Below, in pieces: positions 14,946 to 23,293 of a stretch of DNA of 64,000 bases. This DNA is from Planctomycetota bacterium (GTDB lineage: Bacteria > Planctomycetota > UBA1135 > GCA-002686595): contig JABACD010000012.1 of NCBI GenBank assembly GCA_014237855.1, positions 62,001 to 126,000 of the forward strand, written 5' to 3'. The notes beneath the pieces were generated by a model that searched no databases, was not told where the DNA came from, and was given only the letters and a program-made list of their open reading frames with translations. The stretch's first letter is position 1. Every line of letters begins with the position of its first letter. The position numbers and the translations under genes were made by a program.

Positions 14946-16310
14946 TTGGCATTTACAGACCAAGAAATCCTGGAAACGGTGCGCATGGTCGAGCTCGAGA
15001 CGCTCGACATTCGCACGACGACGCTTGGGATCTCGCTGCTTGATTGCGCGGATCCTGATCTGGAGAGCACCTGCGAGAAGGTCTACTCGAAGATCGTTCA
15101 TCACGCTCGCCACCTGAGCGAAGTTGCTGACTCGATCGAGAACGACTATGGGGTGCCCATCGTCAATCGCCGGATTGCTGTGACCCCGGTGGCCTGGATT
15201 GCGGGGCCCTCGGGAGCAGAAGATCTCTCTCCTCTTGCACTTGCTCTGGATACAGCGGCCAAGGAAGTCGGAGTCGACTTCATCGGTGGCTTCACGGCCT
15301 ATGTGCACAAGGGATTCACGAGAGCGGATCACGCTCTGCTGGAGTCAGTACCGCACGCCCTTGCAAGTACCGATCATGTTTGTTCATCGATCAGCCTGGG
15401 GAGTACGCGAGCTGGCGTCAACATGAGCGCAGTGGCACGGTTCTCGGAAATCGTTCTGGAGACGGCCCGTCTCACTGCTGATACGGGTGCACTGGGGTGC
15501 GCGAAGCTGGTTTGCTTCTGTAACACTGTCGAGGATAATCCCTTCGTCGCGGGGGCCCATGTGGGCATCGGGGAAGCCGAGACGGTCCTCAATGTGGGGG
15601 TCTCCGGTCCGGGGGTTGTTCGCTCGGCGCTCGAGCGCCTGGGCCCCGATGCCGACCTGCAGGCGGTGGCCTCCGTCATCAAGCGCACGGCCTTCAAGGT
15701 CACCCGGATGGGAGAACTCGTGGGGCGCGAGGCCGCCAGGAGACTGGGGACGACCTTTGGAATCGTCGACATCAGCCTGGCGCCGACCCCCGCGATCGGT
15801 GACTCGGTTGCGGACATCCTCGAGCTGATGGGGGTGGAGCGGATAGGCGCGCCCGGCACGACGGCCGCCCTGGCTCTGTTGACGGATGCAGTCAAGAAGG
15901 GGGGCGTCATGGCCTCATCGAGCGTGGGGGGGCTGTCAGGGGCCTTCATCCCCGTCTCCGAGGATCAAGGGATGATCGACGCCGTGGCCTGTGGGGCACT
16001 CTCGTTGGCCAAGCTCGAGGCGATGACCACGGTCTGCTCGGTTGGCCTGGACATGGTAGCGGTGCCCGGCGACACGCCGGCCGACGTCCTGACCGGGATC
16101 ATCGCTGACGAGATGGCCATCGGCATGGTGAATCAGAAGACGACCGCCGTGCGAATCATCCCTGTCCCGGGCAAGGGACCTGGGGAGACGGTGGAGTGGG
16201 GGGGACTGCTTGGAACTGCCATCGTGCAGGATCCCGGTCGATTCGGATGTGAGACGCTTTTTCGCAGGGGCGGCCGCATCCCGGCCCCGATTCAGAGCTT
16301 CAGGAACTAG
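14946..16310 (+). CDS. DUF711 / UPF0210 (PFL family) protein, candidate signature enzyme of the BMC
   Basis: 454 residues, the usual size for COG2848/DUF711. Family features include an N-terminal [20 protein letters not shown], a central [27 protein letters not shown], and a C-terminal [11 protein letters not shown] and [15 protein letters not shown]. The fold is related to pyruvate formate-lyase and ribonucleotide reductase, hence 'PFL family', but no glycyl-radical RVxGY loop is seen, so it should not be a glycyl-radical enzyme. The biochemical function is unknown. Outside BMCs it is paired with a UPF0237 ACT protein, as here. As the only other enzyme-like protein in this BMC operon it is the best candidate to make the aldehyde oxidised by the dehydrogenase; that is inference. 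Confidence 0.9.
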   Translation: MAFTDQEILETVRMVELETLDIRTTTLGISLLDCADPDLESTCEKVYSKIVHHARHLSEVADSIENDYGVPIVNRRIAVTPVAWIAGPSGAEDLSPLALALDTAAKEVGVDFIGGFTAYVHKGFTRADHALLESVPHALASTDHVCSSISLGSTRAGVNMSAVARFSEIVLETARLTADTGALGCAKLVCFCNTVEDNPFVAGAHVGIGEAETVLNVGVSGPGVVRSALERLGPDADLQAVASVIKRTAFKVTRMGELVGREAARRLGTTFGIVDISLAPTPAIGDSVADILELMGVERIGAPGTTAALALLTDAVKKGGVMASSSVGGLSGAFIPVSEDQGMIDAVACGALSLAKLEAMTTVCSVGLDMVAVPGDTPADVLTGIIADEMAIGMVNQKTTAVRIIPVPGKGPGETVEWGGLLGTAIVQDPGRFGCETLFRRGGRIPAPIQSFRN

Positions 16311-16490
16311 CACGCGTGGGGAGCTCGGGGCGGCTGGGTGACCGGAGAGCGGAACCCCAGCCCCAAGGGGGTGGACTGGGAAAAGTGTTCCGGAACGAAT
16401 TGGTGCAAGTGAGGTGACCTGCCTCAAGACGGTGCCCGGAAGAGGCCGAAACATCCTCCTGGAAGAAACAGATGCAACCCCCTCCACAAG

Positions 16491-18005
16491 ATGACAAGCT
16501 CTCGCCCCGAGATATTACTCGTCGATGACGTCCCCCAGTTGCTCGGTTCTCTCGAGCGCCTGCTGTCCAGCGAGTTCAAGGTTCACTGCGCTAACTCCGG
16601 GCCTGAGGCCCTCCAGGTCCTTGCCAATAACAGCTCGGTTCAGGTCATCATCAGTGACTACAGGATGCCCGAGATGTCAGGTATCGAGCTCTTGAAGCTC
16701 GCCGCCGAGAGGTTTCCAGCGATCGCACGGATCTTGCTGACTGGAGTCCCGGAGCTGGACATGGCCTGTGATGCAATTCAGGAGACGCGTCTGCACCGCT
16801 TCCTCTGCAAGCCATGTGGGCCAAAGGAACTACTGGCCGCTGCCTACAGCGGAGTCGAGTGGAATGAGGCCTTCGTTGCCAAGGAACTGAAGACCGAGCT
16901 ACTGGTCTTCTCGAATCGTTCGCTGTCGGCGATCAATCGCAACCTCGAGGAGCGTGTTGTCGATCAGGGGCACTCGATCAATTGCCTCAGGCAGCTGGGG
17001 ATTGCGCTGAACAAGGACCTCGACCTGGGTGGAATTACACAGATCGTGGCGAACGCTACCAGCGAGGCCCTCGAAGGGCGGGGTGTGGGAGTCACGATTG
17101 AGGGTCCAGATGGGACGAATGCCCTTGGCTGTGCCGGGCCCGAGATGTCCACCCGCATGCTGGCGGAGCCTGTGACCACGATGGACGGGACGATCGGACA
17201 GATCATCGTCGACGTGGTCAATTCGGCAGAACGAGAGATCACCACCGTCCAGCAGAACATCCTGGCCGCGATCGCTTCTTCAACGGCGGTAGCGGCTCAC
17301 AATGAGTTCCGCCGCCAGCAGCGCGATGAGGCGCAGTACGCCACAGTCTTCGCCCTGGCACGGCTCTCGGAGCGTCGTGACAGTGTCACGGGCAAACACC
17401 TCGAGCGAGTTAGTGAGTACTGCCGGCTGATTGCTGAGAGCCTCGCAGCGAAGGGAGAATTCGGAAACCTGATCACACCCCAGTACATTCAGGATCTCGT
17501 TCTGAGCGCTCCCCTGCACGACATCGGCAAGGTTGGTATTCCTGACTCGATCTTGCTCAAGCAGGGAAGGCTCACGGAGTCGGAGTGGGAGATCATGAAG
17601 ACTCATGCCCAGGTAGGTGCAGACACGATTCGGAGTGTGCTTGAGCAGAACAAGACGCAGAGCTATCTCTACATGGGGCTGGACATCACCGCCTCGCACC
17701 ACGAGCACTGGGATGGTCGCGGCTACCCCTTGGGCTTGGCCGGGGACGAGATCCCGCTCGCGGCGCGAATCATGGCGCTTGCCGACGTCTACGATGCTCT
17801 GACCACCCAGAGGCCCTACAAGGATGCCTGGACACACGGCGAAGCAGTGGCCCTGATCGAGGAGCGCCGGGGGAATCAATTTGACCCTCGGGTGGTGGAT
17901 GTCTTCTTGTCCTGCAATGAGGAGTTCAGCGAATGTATGAGGGTCTCGAGGTATGACCAGCTCGAGCTGCCTCCGACGCTGGGCCCAGTCCTGAAGCTCG
18001 GCTGA
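16491..18005 (+). CDS. Response regulator with REC, GAF-like and HD-GYP domains
   Basis: 504 residues. Residues 1-120 are a REC receiver (ILLVDD, phosphoacceptor Asp56 in VIISDYRMPEMSG, KPC near 110). Residues about 150-270 form a linker and a GAF-like fold. Residues about 300-480 are an HD-GYP domain with LHDIGKVGIPD and HHEHWDGRGYPLGLAGDEIP, expected to hydrolyse cyclic di-GMP. No cognate kinase is adjacent. It starts 180 bases after the BMC operon on the same strand, which leaves open whether it belongs to it; ATG at 16491 is preceded only by a weak purine tract. Confidence 0.92.
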   Translation: MTSSRPEILLVDDVPQLLGSLERLLSSEFKVHCANSGPEALQVLANNSSVQVIISDYRMPEMSGIELLKLAAERFPAIARILLTGVPELDMACDAIQETRLHRFLCKPCGPKELLAAAYSGVEWNEAFVAKELKTELLVFSNRSLSAINRNLEERVVDQGHSINCLRQLGIALNKDLDLGGITQIVANATSEALEGRGVGVTIEGPDGTNALGCAGPEMSTRMLAEPVTTMDGTIGQIIVDVVNSAEREITTVQQNILAAIASSTAVAAHNEFRRQQRDEAQYATVFALARLSERRDSVTGKHLERVSEYCRLIAESLAAKGEFGNLITPQYIQDLVLSAPLHDIGKVGIPDSILLKQGRLTESEWEIMKTHAQVGADTIRSVLEQNKTQSYLYMGLDITASHHEHWDGRGYPLGLAGDEIPLAARIMALADVYDALTTQRPYKDAWTHGEAVALIEERRGNQFDPRVVDVFLSCNEEFSECMRVSRYDQLELPPTLGPVLKLG

Positions 18006-18083
18006 CCTTGCCGCCGCGAATCCGCGGCAACTTCCAAGAGGTCGAGGAGCCGCAGGCTCTGGCGGACGCTACCGTCTCCGCCG

Positions 18084-19301
18084 ATGAGTTCCTGGAAGCG
18101 AACATATTGGGTCGTGTGGGTGGCGAACCTGGTCACCGCGATCGGGATGATGAGCTTCTTGCCCTTCTTCCCAGCTCACCTCGCGGAGCTGGGAGTACCG
18201 GAGGAGGACATCCCGTTGTGGGCGGGGGTGATTTTCGGCGCTGCTCCACTGGTTGCTTCGATCATGACTCCGATCTGGAGCGCCCTCGGGGACCGTTACG
18301 GCCGCCGCCTGATGACCGTGCGTGCGATGATCGCCATCACGGTCTTCGTGGGGGCGATGGCTCTTGCCACAGAGGCCTGGCAGCTACTCGCCTTGCGCCT
18401 GGGCCAGGGCTGCTTCTCGGGGTTCATCGCCCCGAGTATCACGCTGGTGAGCGTTGTCGCGCCAGCCAGGCGGCAGGGCTCTGTAGCCGGCTCACTTCAG
18501 ACGGCCCTCGCCTTGGGCTCGGTCATCGGGCCCTTGCTGGGGGGGGTCATGATTGTCAGCTACGGGCTCGAGTCGATCTTCGCCGGGGTCGCCTGCGCCA
18601 GCTTCTTCTCGGCCTGCCTGGTCTGGTTCCTGGCCAAGGAGAACGCGGAGGACCGGCTGGTGGTGGAGCGTGGGCTCACACCCCTGGAGATACTTCGCTC
18701 CAGCCTGCACGACCTCGCGGAAGTGTGGCGGAATCCGGCACTACGGGATGGATTGAATCTCCTGTTCTGGATGATCCTGGGTATCGGCGCATCGAATCCC
18801 CTGCTGTTGCTCTTCGTCGAGGAGCTTGGAGCAGGACCAGAGCGGGCTGAGTTCCTGGTCGGCTTGCTGTTCAGTTTCGCAGCTGGCGTAAACCTGGTGG
18901 CGATGCCGCTCTGGGGAAAGCTGGGCGACCGATTCGGGCACGCCTTGGCCCTTCGGCGCTGTTCTGTCCTGGTGTTCTTGGCCCTCTTACTCCACGCCTT
19001 CACGCCAAGTCTGACGGGGTTATTCGTGCTTCGGTTCTTTCTGGCTGGTGCCTTGGCGGGCGCAAGTCCACTGGCCTATGGCCTGGCCGCCACTGAGATT
19101 CCCGTCGTCCACCGGGGGTCGGCCATGGGGGCGGTCTTCAGTGCCCGCACCCTGGCCTTCTCGATCTCAGCCATGGTTGGCGGATTCGCCAGCTACCTGA
19201 TCGGGATTCGCGGCCTGTTCCTGGCTGGTGCGCTGATCCTGCTGATGGCGCTGATCCGCGGGAGTCGTACGGAGGCCTCTCAGCAGAGGAGTCGGTCGTG
19301 A
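18084..19301 (+). CDS. Major facilitator superfamily transporter (DHA1 drug-efflux type)
   Basis: 405 residues with twelve predicted membrane helices. The loop 2-3 motif A reads GDRYGRRLM and recurs as GDRFGHAL in the second half, and helix 5 holds the antiporter-type motif GPLLGG. This is the pattern of 12-helix proton-coupled exporters such as MdtG/TetA. Substrate is unknown. It stands 78 bases after the HD-GYP gene on the same strand and converges with the TPR gene, whose stop is 14 bases away. Confidence 0.88.
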   Translation: MSSWKRTYWVVWVANLVTAIGMMSFLPFFPAHLAELGVPEEDIPLWAGVIFGAAPLVASIMTPIWSALGDRYGRRLMTVRAMIAITVFVGAMALATEAWQLLALRLGQGCFSGFIAPSITLVSVVAPARRQGSVAGSLQTALALGSVIGPLLGGVMIVSYGLESIFAGVACASFFSACLVWFLAKENAEDRLVVERGLTPLEILRSSLHDLAEVWRNPALRDGLNLLFWMILGIGASNPLLLLFVEELGAGPERAEFLVGLLFSFAAGVNLVAMPLWGKLGDRFGHALALRRCSVLVFLALLLHAFTPSLTGLFVLRFFLAGALAGASPLAYGLAATEIPVVHRGSAMGAVFSARTLAFSISAMVGGFASYLIGIRGLFLAGALILLMALIRGSRTEASQQRSRS

Positions 19302-19314
19302 TCTCCAGCCTGGT

Positions 19315-20997
19315 TCAAGGTCCGCCAGGGTCCTCTGGTGTCTCTCCGGCAGCCTCCAGGCGGCGCATCAGCTTCTCGAGCCTTGCCAGATTATTGGAGC
19401 TGTCGCGCTTGGCGACGGTGTAGAGCTCGCGCCTGTCCTCAGCCAGGTCCGCCCTGGCTAGCTCAGCCACTGCCTGTTCATTGGCCAGGGCGTACATTCT
19501 CTTGGCCTCCTCGAGATCTCGCTTCAGGCAGTAGTGAAGAATCACTGCCGTATCGTTGAGTAGCGCGGGGTTCTCCGGTTCGAGGTCGAGGGCTCGACCA
19601 TATCCCTCGTACGCTTTCTCGAAGTACTGCTGGCGGAGCTCGTCGTTCTTCTCGTCCTTGGAGAGCTCGTCTCCAGCATCCCGGTAGAACAATCCCACGT
19701 TGTTCCAGTAGCGGGTCGAGTCGGGGGCCGAGTTGGCCTGCACTGCGCTCAGGCGCGCTGCGTCCAAGGTGCGGCCAGCCTCGAAGCAGTGTCCGATCAA
19801 CCCGTCGAGGACTCCAAGATTGGTGGTCAGGTCACTCTGAACTGAGCCTACCAGGGCACCTGTGTCCAGCTCGGCATACTCGAGGATGGCCTTGATGGCG
19901 GCGTCGGGGTCTTGCGTGTGGAAGTCGCACAGCGCGATGTACCAGTTGCAGTTCGTGAAGGCGGGCCACTTGGCCAGACTGCTTGTGAATGCCTCACGGG
20001 AGCGAGTGTAGTCCTGCACCATGAAGCGAGCCCACCCAAGCCACCAGAGGAGTGATACATCAGCCGGATCCTCTGCGGCATGCGTCTCATTGAAGGCTGC
20101 TGAGCCTGACTCGAGGCAGTCGAGGAAGGAGTCCTGACCGAGGCTTCCTAGCATCTGGTCAAAGGCCACGGAAGCAGGGGAGAGGCCGATGGCGTTCGCG
20201 TATCTCGTGGCGGCTTCCGGAATCCGCTGCTTCCAGACAAGCGCGTCGGCAGCCTTCTTGTTGGCGCGTGCTCTGAGTTCGATCAACTCCTTGTCGGCTG
20301 AATCGGCCACGGCCACGAAGGACTCGAAAGCGACCTGCCAGTGGGCGTCGGCCTGGCTCTGAAGGGTCTCGTCGCCGTTGGCCACGACGAACTGAGAGAA
20401 GGCCACCTCTGCGAGCATGAACAGCTCGGCCGGGGCACTGCTGGAGATCTCGACAGCAGCCTGGGCAGCCGCGCGGGCTGTCTCCAGTTGCTGGGAATTC
20501 CAGGCGGCCTCTGCGAGCGGCAGGAAGGCATCGTAGAACCGAATCGGGTCAGCCTGGGTGGCACTACCGAGGTAGGCCACTGATTCGGAGAAGTGCATCC
20601 CGATCATGCGGCTGTTGACGCCCTCGCCGATGTACTTGCGGGCCTTGTAGGTGAAGGCCATGCCGTAGAGATAGTCAATCTCAGGCCCCTCATTTCCGGC
20701 AGCGGCGAGGTCATCTGTGATGTCCAGGGCGTCGTTGAGATAGTTCATCTCGATCAGAGCCCGGGCCAGCCAGATACGTGTGCGCAGCTTTCCACCATCC
20801 AGAGCATCAGCCTCCTCGAGCAGTGCACGAGCCTCTTCGCCCATGCCTCGAGCGATCAGGGCACGACCCTCACGAACCAGGGCCACAACCCGTCCGATCT
20901 CTGGTTGCTGATCCTCGAGCATCACTTCCTGGTATGAAGTTGACACCACCATTGGAGTGGTTGAGGTGCCGAGGATCAGCAGAAGGGTGAGCATCAT
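19315..20997 (-). CDS. Exported TPR-repeat protein
   Basis: 560 residues with a short N-terminal signal peptide (MLTLLLILG followed by small residues). The body is helical with repeated TPR-like units, the clearest being EAYEGYGRALDLEPENPALL near residues 470-500 and ALIEMNYLNDALDITDDLAA near residue 90. No catalytic motif is seen. It resembles the neighbouring lipoprotein in its C-terminal segment (NDTAVILHYCLKRDLEEAKR against NDTGLILTYYLQRDLDTARE), so the two are paralogues. The intergenic distance is 46 bases and both are on the minus strand, so they are probably co-transcribed. A periplasmic scaffold role is possible. Confidence 0.72.
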   Translation of the reverse strand: MMLTLLLILGTSTTPMVVSTSYQEVMLEDQQPEIGRVVALVREGRALIARGMGEEARALLEEADALDGGKLRTRIWLARALIEMNYLNDALDITDDLAAAGNEGPEIDYLYGMAFTYKARKYIGEGVNSRMIGMHFSESVAYLGSATQADPIRFYDAFLPLAEAAWNSQQLETARAAAQAAVEISSSAPAELFMLAEVAFSQFVVANGDETLQSQADAHWQVAFESFVAVADSADKELIELRARANKKAADALVWKQRIPEAATRYANAIGLSPASVAFDQMLGSLGQDSFLDCLESGSAAFNETHAAEDPADVSLLWWLGWARFMVQDYTRSREAFTSSLAKWPAFTNCNWYIALCDFHTQDPDAAIKAILEYAELDTGALVGSVQSDLTTNLGVLDGLIGHCFEAGRTLDAARLSAVQANSAPDSTRYWNNVGLFYRDAGDELSKDEKNDELRQQYFEKAYEGYGRALDLEPENPALLNDTAVILHYCLKRDLEEAKRMYALANEQAVAELARADLAEDRRELYTVAKRDSSNNLARLEKLMRRLEAAGETPEDPGGP

Positions 20998-21043
20998 GAT
21001 GGCAGAAGGTGCTGGGGCCGGGAGTCAGTCAGGTCAGGTGTGG

Positions 21044-22954
21044 TTACTCGGCGCTCAGCGACTGACGTAGTTCGTTCATCACCACCTCGCGTCTTCGCAC
21101 CTGATCCAAGTTCAGGTCCTTCCAGTAGTGGGCTTCGATGGCGCGGGCGGCGGCAATCTTGCCACTCTCGATGTGCTCGCAGAGCGGAAGGTAGAACGTG
21201 GATACCTCGACTCGCGGATTGGTCGGGCGCTGGTAGTTGAGGCTCTTCTCGAAGAGCTCCTTGGCCGTGGCAGCATCACCCTCGATCGTGAGGGCGATGA
21301 CTCCGAGGTTCTGATAGGCGTCCCCGATGGCCTCGCGAGTCATCGTGAGTTCCTCCTCGTCCTCAATGCCGGCCTCAAGCTGCGGTAGGCCGACAGCTAT
21401 GGATCGATCGAAGTACTCTCTGGCTGTATCGAGGTCGCGCTGGAGGTAGTAGGTCAGGATCAAGCCCGTGTCGTTGATCACCCGCGCATCTTGCGGAGAG
21501 AGCTTGGCAGCTTGCACGTAGGCGCTGAAGGAGAGTTCCATGTGCTCGTTGGCCAGTGCAAAGAGCTGCCGGGCTCGGTCCTCGTTATCTTCTTGCTCAA
21601 GAGCGCTGGTCCCCTGGGTCTCGTACTGGACCGCGATGTCACGATTGAAGTAGCCGGCATTGTTGCCGTGGTTGCGATCTTCGCTGTCGTATTCGAACAA
21701 TCGGTTCGCAAGCGCGGCTGCCTCCTCGAGGTTTGGGAAGCACTCGGCGTAGCTCCTGTCCGACTCGCGGTCAAAGACCTCCTCCCACGCAGCGTTGTAC
21801 TTGGCGAGAAGGAAGTTCAACGAGCGGACACCGGACCACAAGCGATCCTGAACTTCCCACTGCAAGCCTCCCTCGAAGAGCTCTTCCATGGACCAGAAAG
21901 CGTCCGCAGATCCCGCAAGATCTCCACCGTAGTAGAGGCTCCACCCCTTGCCACAGCGACTGATGACCTCGTAGGCGAGGCAGGCATCGGTGTAGCTGGC
22001 CTCGATCTCGCGCGTGCGCGCGAAGGACTTCTCGGCTGCCTCGAAAGTGAGATACTGGTCGTCTTGATTGGCCAGGATGCTCTCGAGAGCAAGCTCGTAC
22101 TGAGAGCGGCCGAGCCACCAGTGTCCGATTGCGATGCCATCGTGAGCCTCGACGAAGGCGGTGTAGGAGTCGCGTACCTCAGCCCAGCCTCCGTCCTCCT
22201 GCGCGAGGCGGACCTGGGTGTCATGAAGGGCCGGGTCCGTGGGAGCCAGGCCAATGCCCGTGGCAATGGTCTTGCGTGCATCCTCGCGACGATTCTCCCA
22301 AAGGTAGAGATTGGCCAGCTGACCCCAGCCCCAGGTCGAGGTGGGATCGAGAGCGATCTCGGCCTCGATGGCCTCGCGGGTGGTCTCGAACATCTCGTCC
22401 ACCGCGATGCCGCTGTTCTTGGCAGCTGTGTAGGCAGAGAAGTTGAGCTCCGCGATCGTGCGCTCGGGAGTCGACGAGAGGTAGGCCTCGGAGGGGTTGT
22501 CATTCGCCCGCTCCGTGGATCCCTTCGCCAGGTATCCCAGCGCCTCCTCCAGCTGAGCGGCGTCCCCGCTCTGGAAGTAGAGCAACCACGTGGCCCGTGC
22601 GGCACCAAACCAGGCTGAGGGTACCTCGCCGCTCCTTGCGGCCTGCAGGAAGGCCTCACGAGAGTCCTCGAAGAAGAAGGGGTTGCCGTCTTCGGTACCC
22701 ATCCGGAGGGTGGCCTCACCTCGCAGGAACTGAACCTCGCTGCGGTCGCTCTCGAATCCAAGGGCTGTGTCGAGCTCGACCATCGCGTCGCGCGGGTCAC
22801 CCTCGATCATCAGCTGGCGGGCGTCGGCCAGCGCCAGTTGAGCCAGCGCCTGGGGGCTGGAATCGCTCGTCGGAGCGGTCTGGGGGGCTGAGTTCGAGGC
22901 GCAGCCCAGGCACAGCAAGGTCAGGAGGGCAGCGGCTCGAGTGGGCATTCTCAT
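21044..22954 (-). CDS. TPR-repeat lipoprotein
   Basis: About 636 residues. The start at 22954 gives MRMPTRAAALLTLLCLGCAS, a lipoprotein signal with lipobox LCLGC; longer frames up to 23134 lack a plausible leader. The rest is alpha-helical with degenerate TPR units, among them DARQLMIEGDPRDAMVELDT, then EALGYLAKGSTERAND and AKELFEKSLNYQRP. It is paralogous to the following gene in the C-terminal region. It probably sits in the outer membrane or periplasm as an assembly scaffold; no partner is evident. It is divergently transcribed from the Ig-like lipoprotein gene. Confidence 0.72.
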   Translation of the reverse strand: MRMPTRAAALLTLLCLGCASNSAPQTAPTSDSSPQALAQLALADARQLMIEGDPRDAMVELDTALGFESDRSEVQFLRGEATLRMGTEDGNPFFFEDSREAFLQAARSGEVPSAWFGAARATWLLYFQSGDAAQLEEALGYLAKGSTERANDNPSEAYLSSTPERTIAELNFSAYTAAKNSGIAVDEMFETTREAIEAEIALDPTSTWGWGQLANLYLWENRREDARKTIATGIGLAPTDPALHDTQVRLAQEDGGWAEVRDSYTAFVEAHDGIAIGHWWLGRSQYELALESILANQDDQYLTFEAAEKSFARTREIEASYTDACLAYEVISRCGKGWSLYYGGDLAGSADAFWSMEELFEGGLQWEVQDRLWSGVRSLNFLLAKYNAAWEEVFDRESDRSYAECFPNLEEAAALANRLFEYDSEDRNHGNNAGYFNRDIAVQYETQGTSALEQEDNEDRARQLFALANEHMELSFSAYVQAAKLSPQDARVINDTGLILTYYLQRDLDTAREYFDRSIAVGLPQLEAGIEDEEELTMTREAIGDAYQNLGVIALTIEGDAATAKELFEKSLNYQRPTNPRVEVSTFYLPLCEHIESGKIAAARAIEAHYWKDLNLDQVRRREVVMNELRQSLSAE

Positions 22955-23293
22955 GGAGATCGGGTGGGTCATTGACTGTGGGTGCTGAGGCCTTTCTCGC
23001 GATGCGATGGAATTCCTGGTGATCTGATCTGTCGAGAAAGGGGCCGAACATTCTAGCTTTCGGGGCAGGCTGGGCCAGAGTTGCGCCCCCTTCAGGCGCT
23101 GGTTGGCCATAGGAGGTCCTGTTAGCCGGGTCACTGGTCTTCAGGCCGGGATGTTCCAGGCACGACTTTCCCGGGGCCCGCCTTCCAACGCCCGCGGCCT
23201 TCCGGGAAGATACTCTTGGGCGACTCGTCCATCCCGTCTGAGACCCCCGTTTGCCGCTTCCTGGTGGCCCGTCCGCTGATCTCCCGCCATTAC
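22955..23293. other. Divergent intergenic region between two lipoprotein genes
   Basis: About 340 bases separate the TPR lipoprotein (minus) and the Ig-like lipoprotein (plus). Both promoters must lie here. In-frame extensions of both genes exist but have no conserved features. I see no convincing -10/-35 pair or hairpin. Confidence 0.4.

Larger units (their letters stand above)
9456..16310 (+). other. Bacterial microcompartment (BMC) locus without a recognised signature enzyme
   Basis: Ten same-strand genes in tight order: BMC-H, acylating aldehyde dehydrogenase, BMC-H, divergent tandem BMC protein, BMC-P, BMC-P, PduT-like BMC-T, EutQ/T-N small protein, EutQ/T-N-ACT fusion, DUF711. Several genes overlap by one to four bases, so they probably form one operon. 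Shell hexamer, pentamer and trimer types are all present, enough to build a closed shell. Visible enzymes are only the aldehyde dehydrogenase and DUF711. No dehydratase, lyase, aldolase, RuBisCO, phosphotransacylase, alcohol dehydrogenase or kinase is seen within 8 kb on either side. It does not match the usual planctomycete fucose/rhamnose (PVM) locus. Confidence 0.9.

Noticed and set aside
14946..16310. DUF711 protein as a true glycyl-radical enzyme that would make this a GRM-type BMC
   Set aside because: No C-terminal RVxGY-type glycyl loop and no activating radical-SAM enzyme in the locus; the C-terminus matches DUF711 instead.
9456..16310. Planctomycete PVM-type (fucose/rhamnose) microcompartment
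   Set aside because: Class II aldolase, lactate dehydrogenase, PduL and acetate kinase genes expected for that type are absent.
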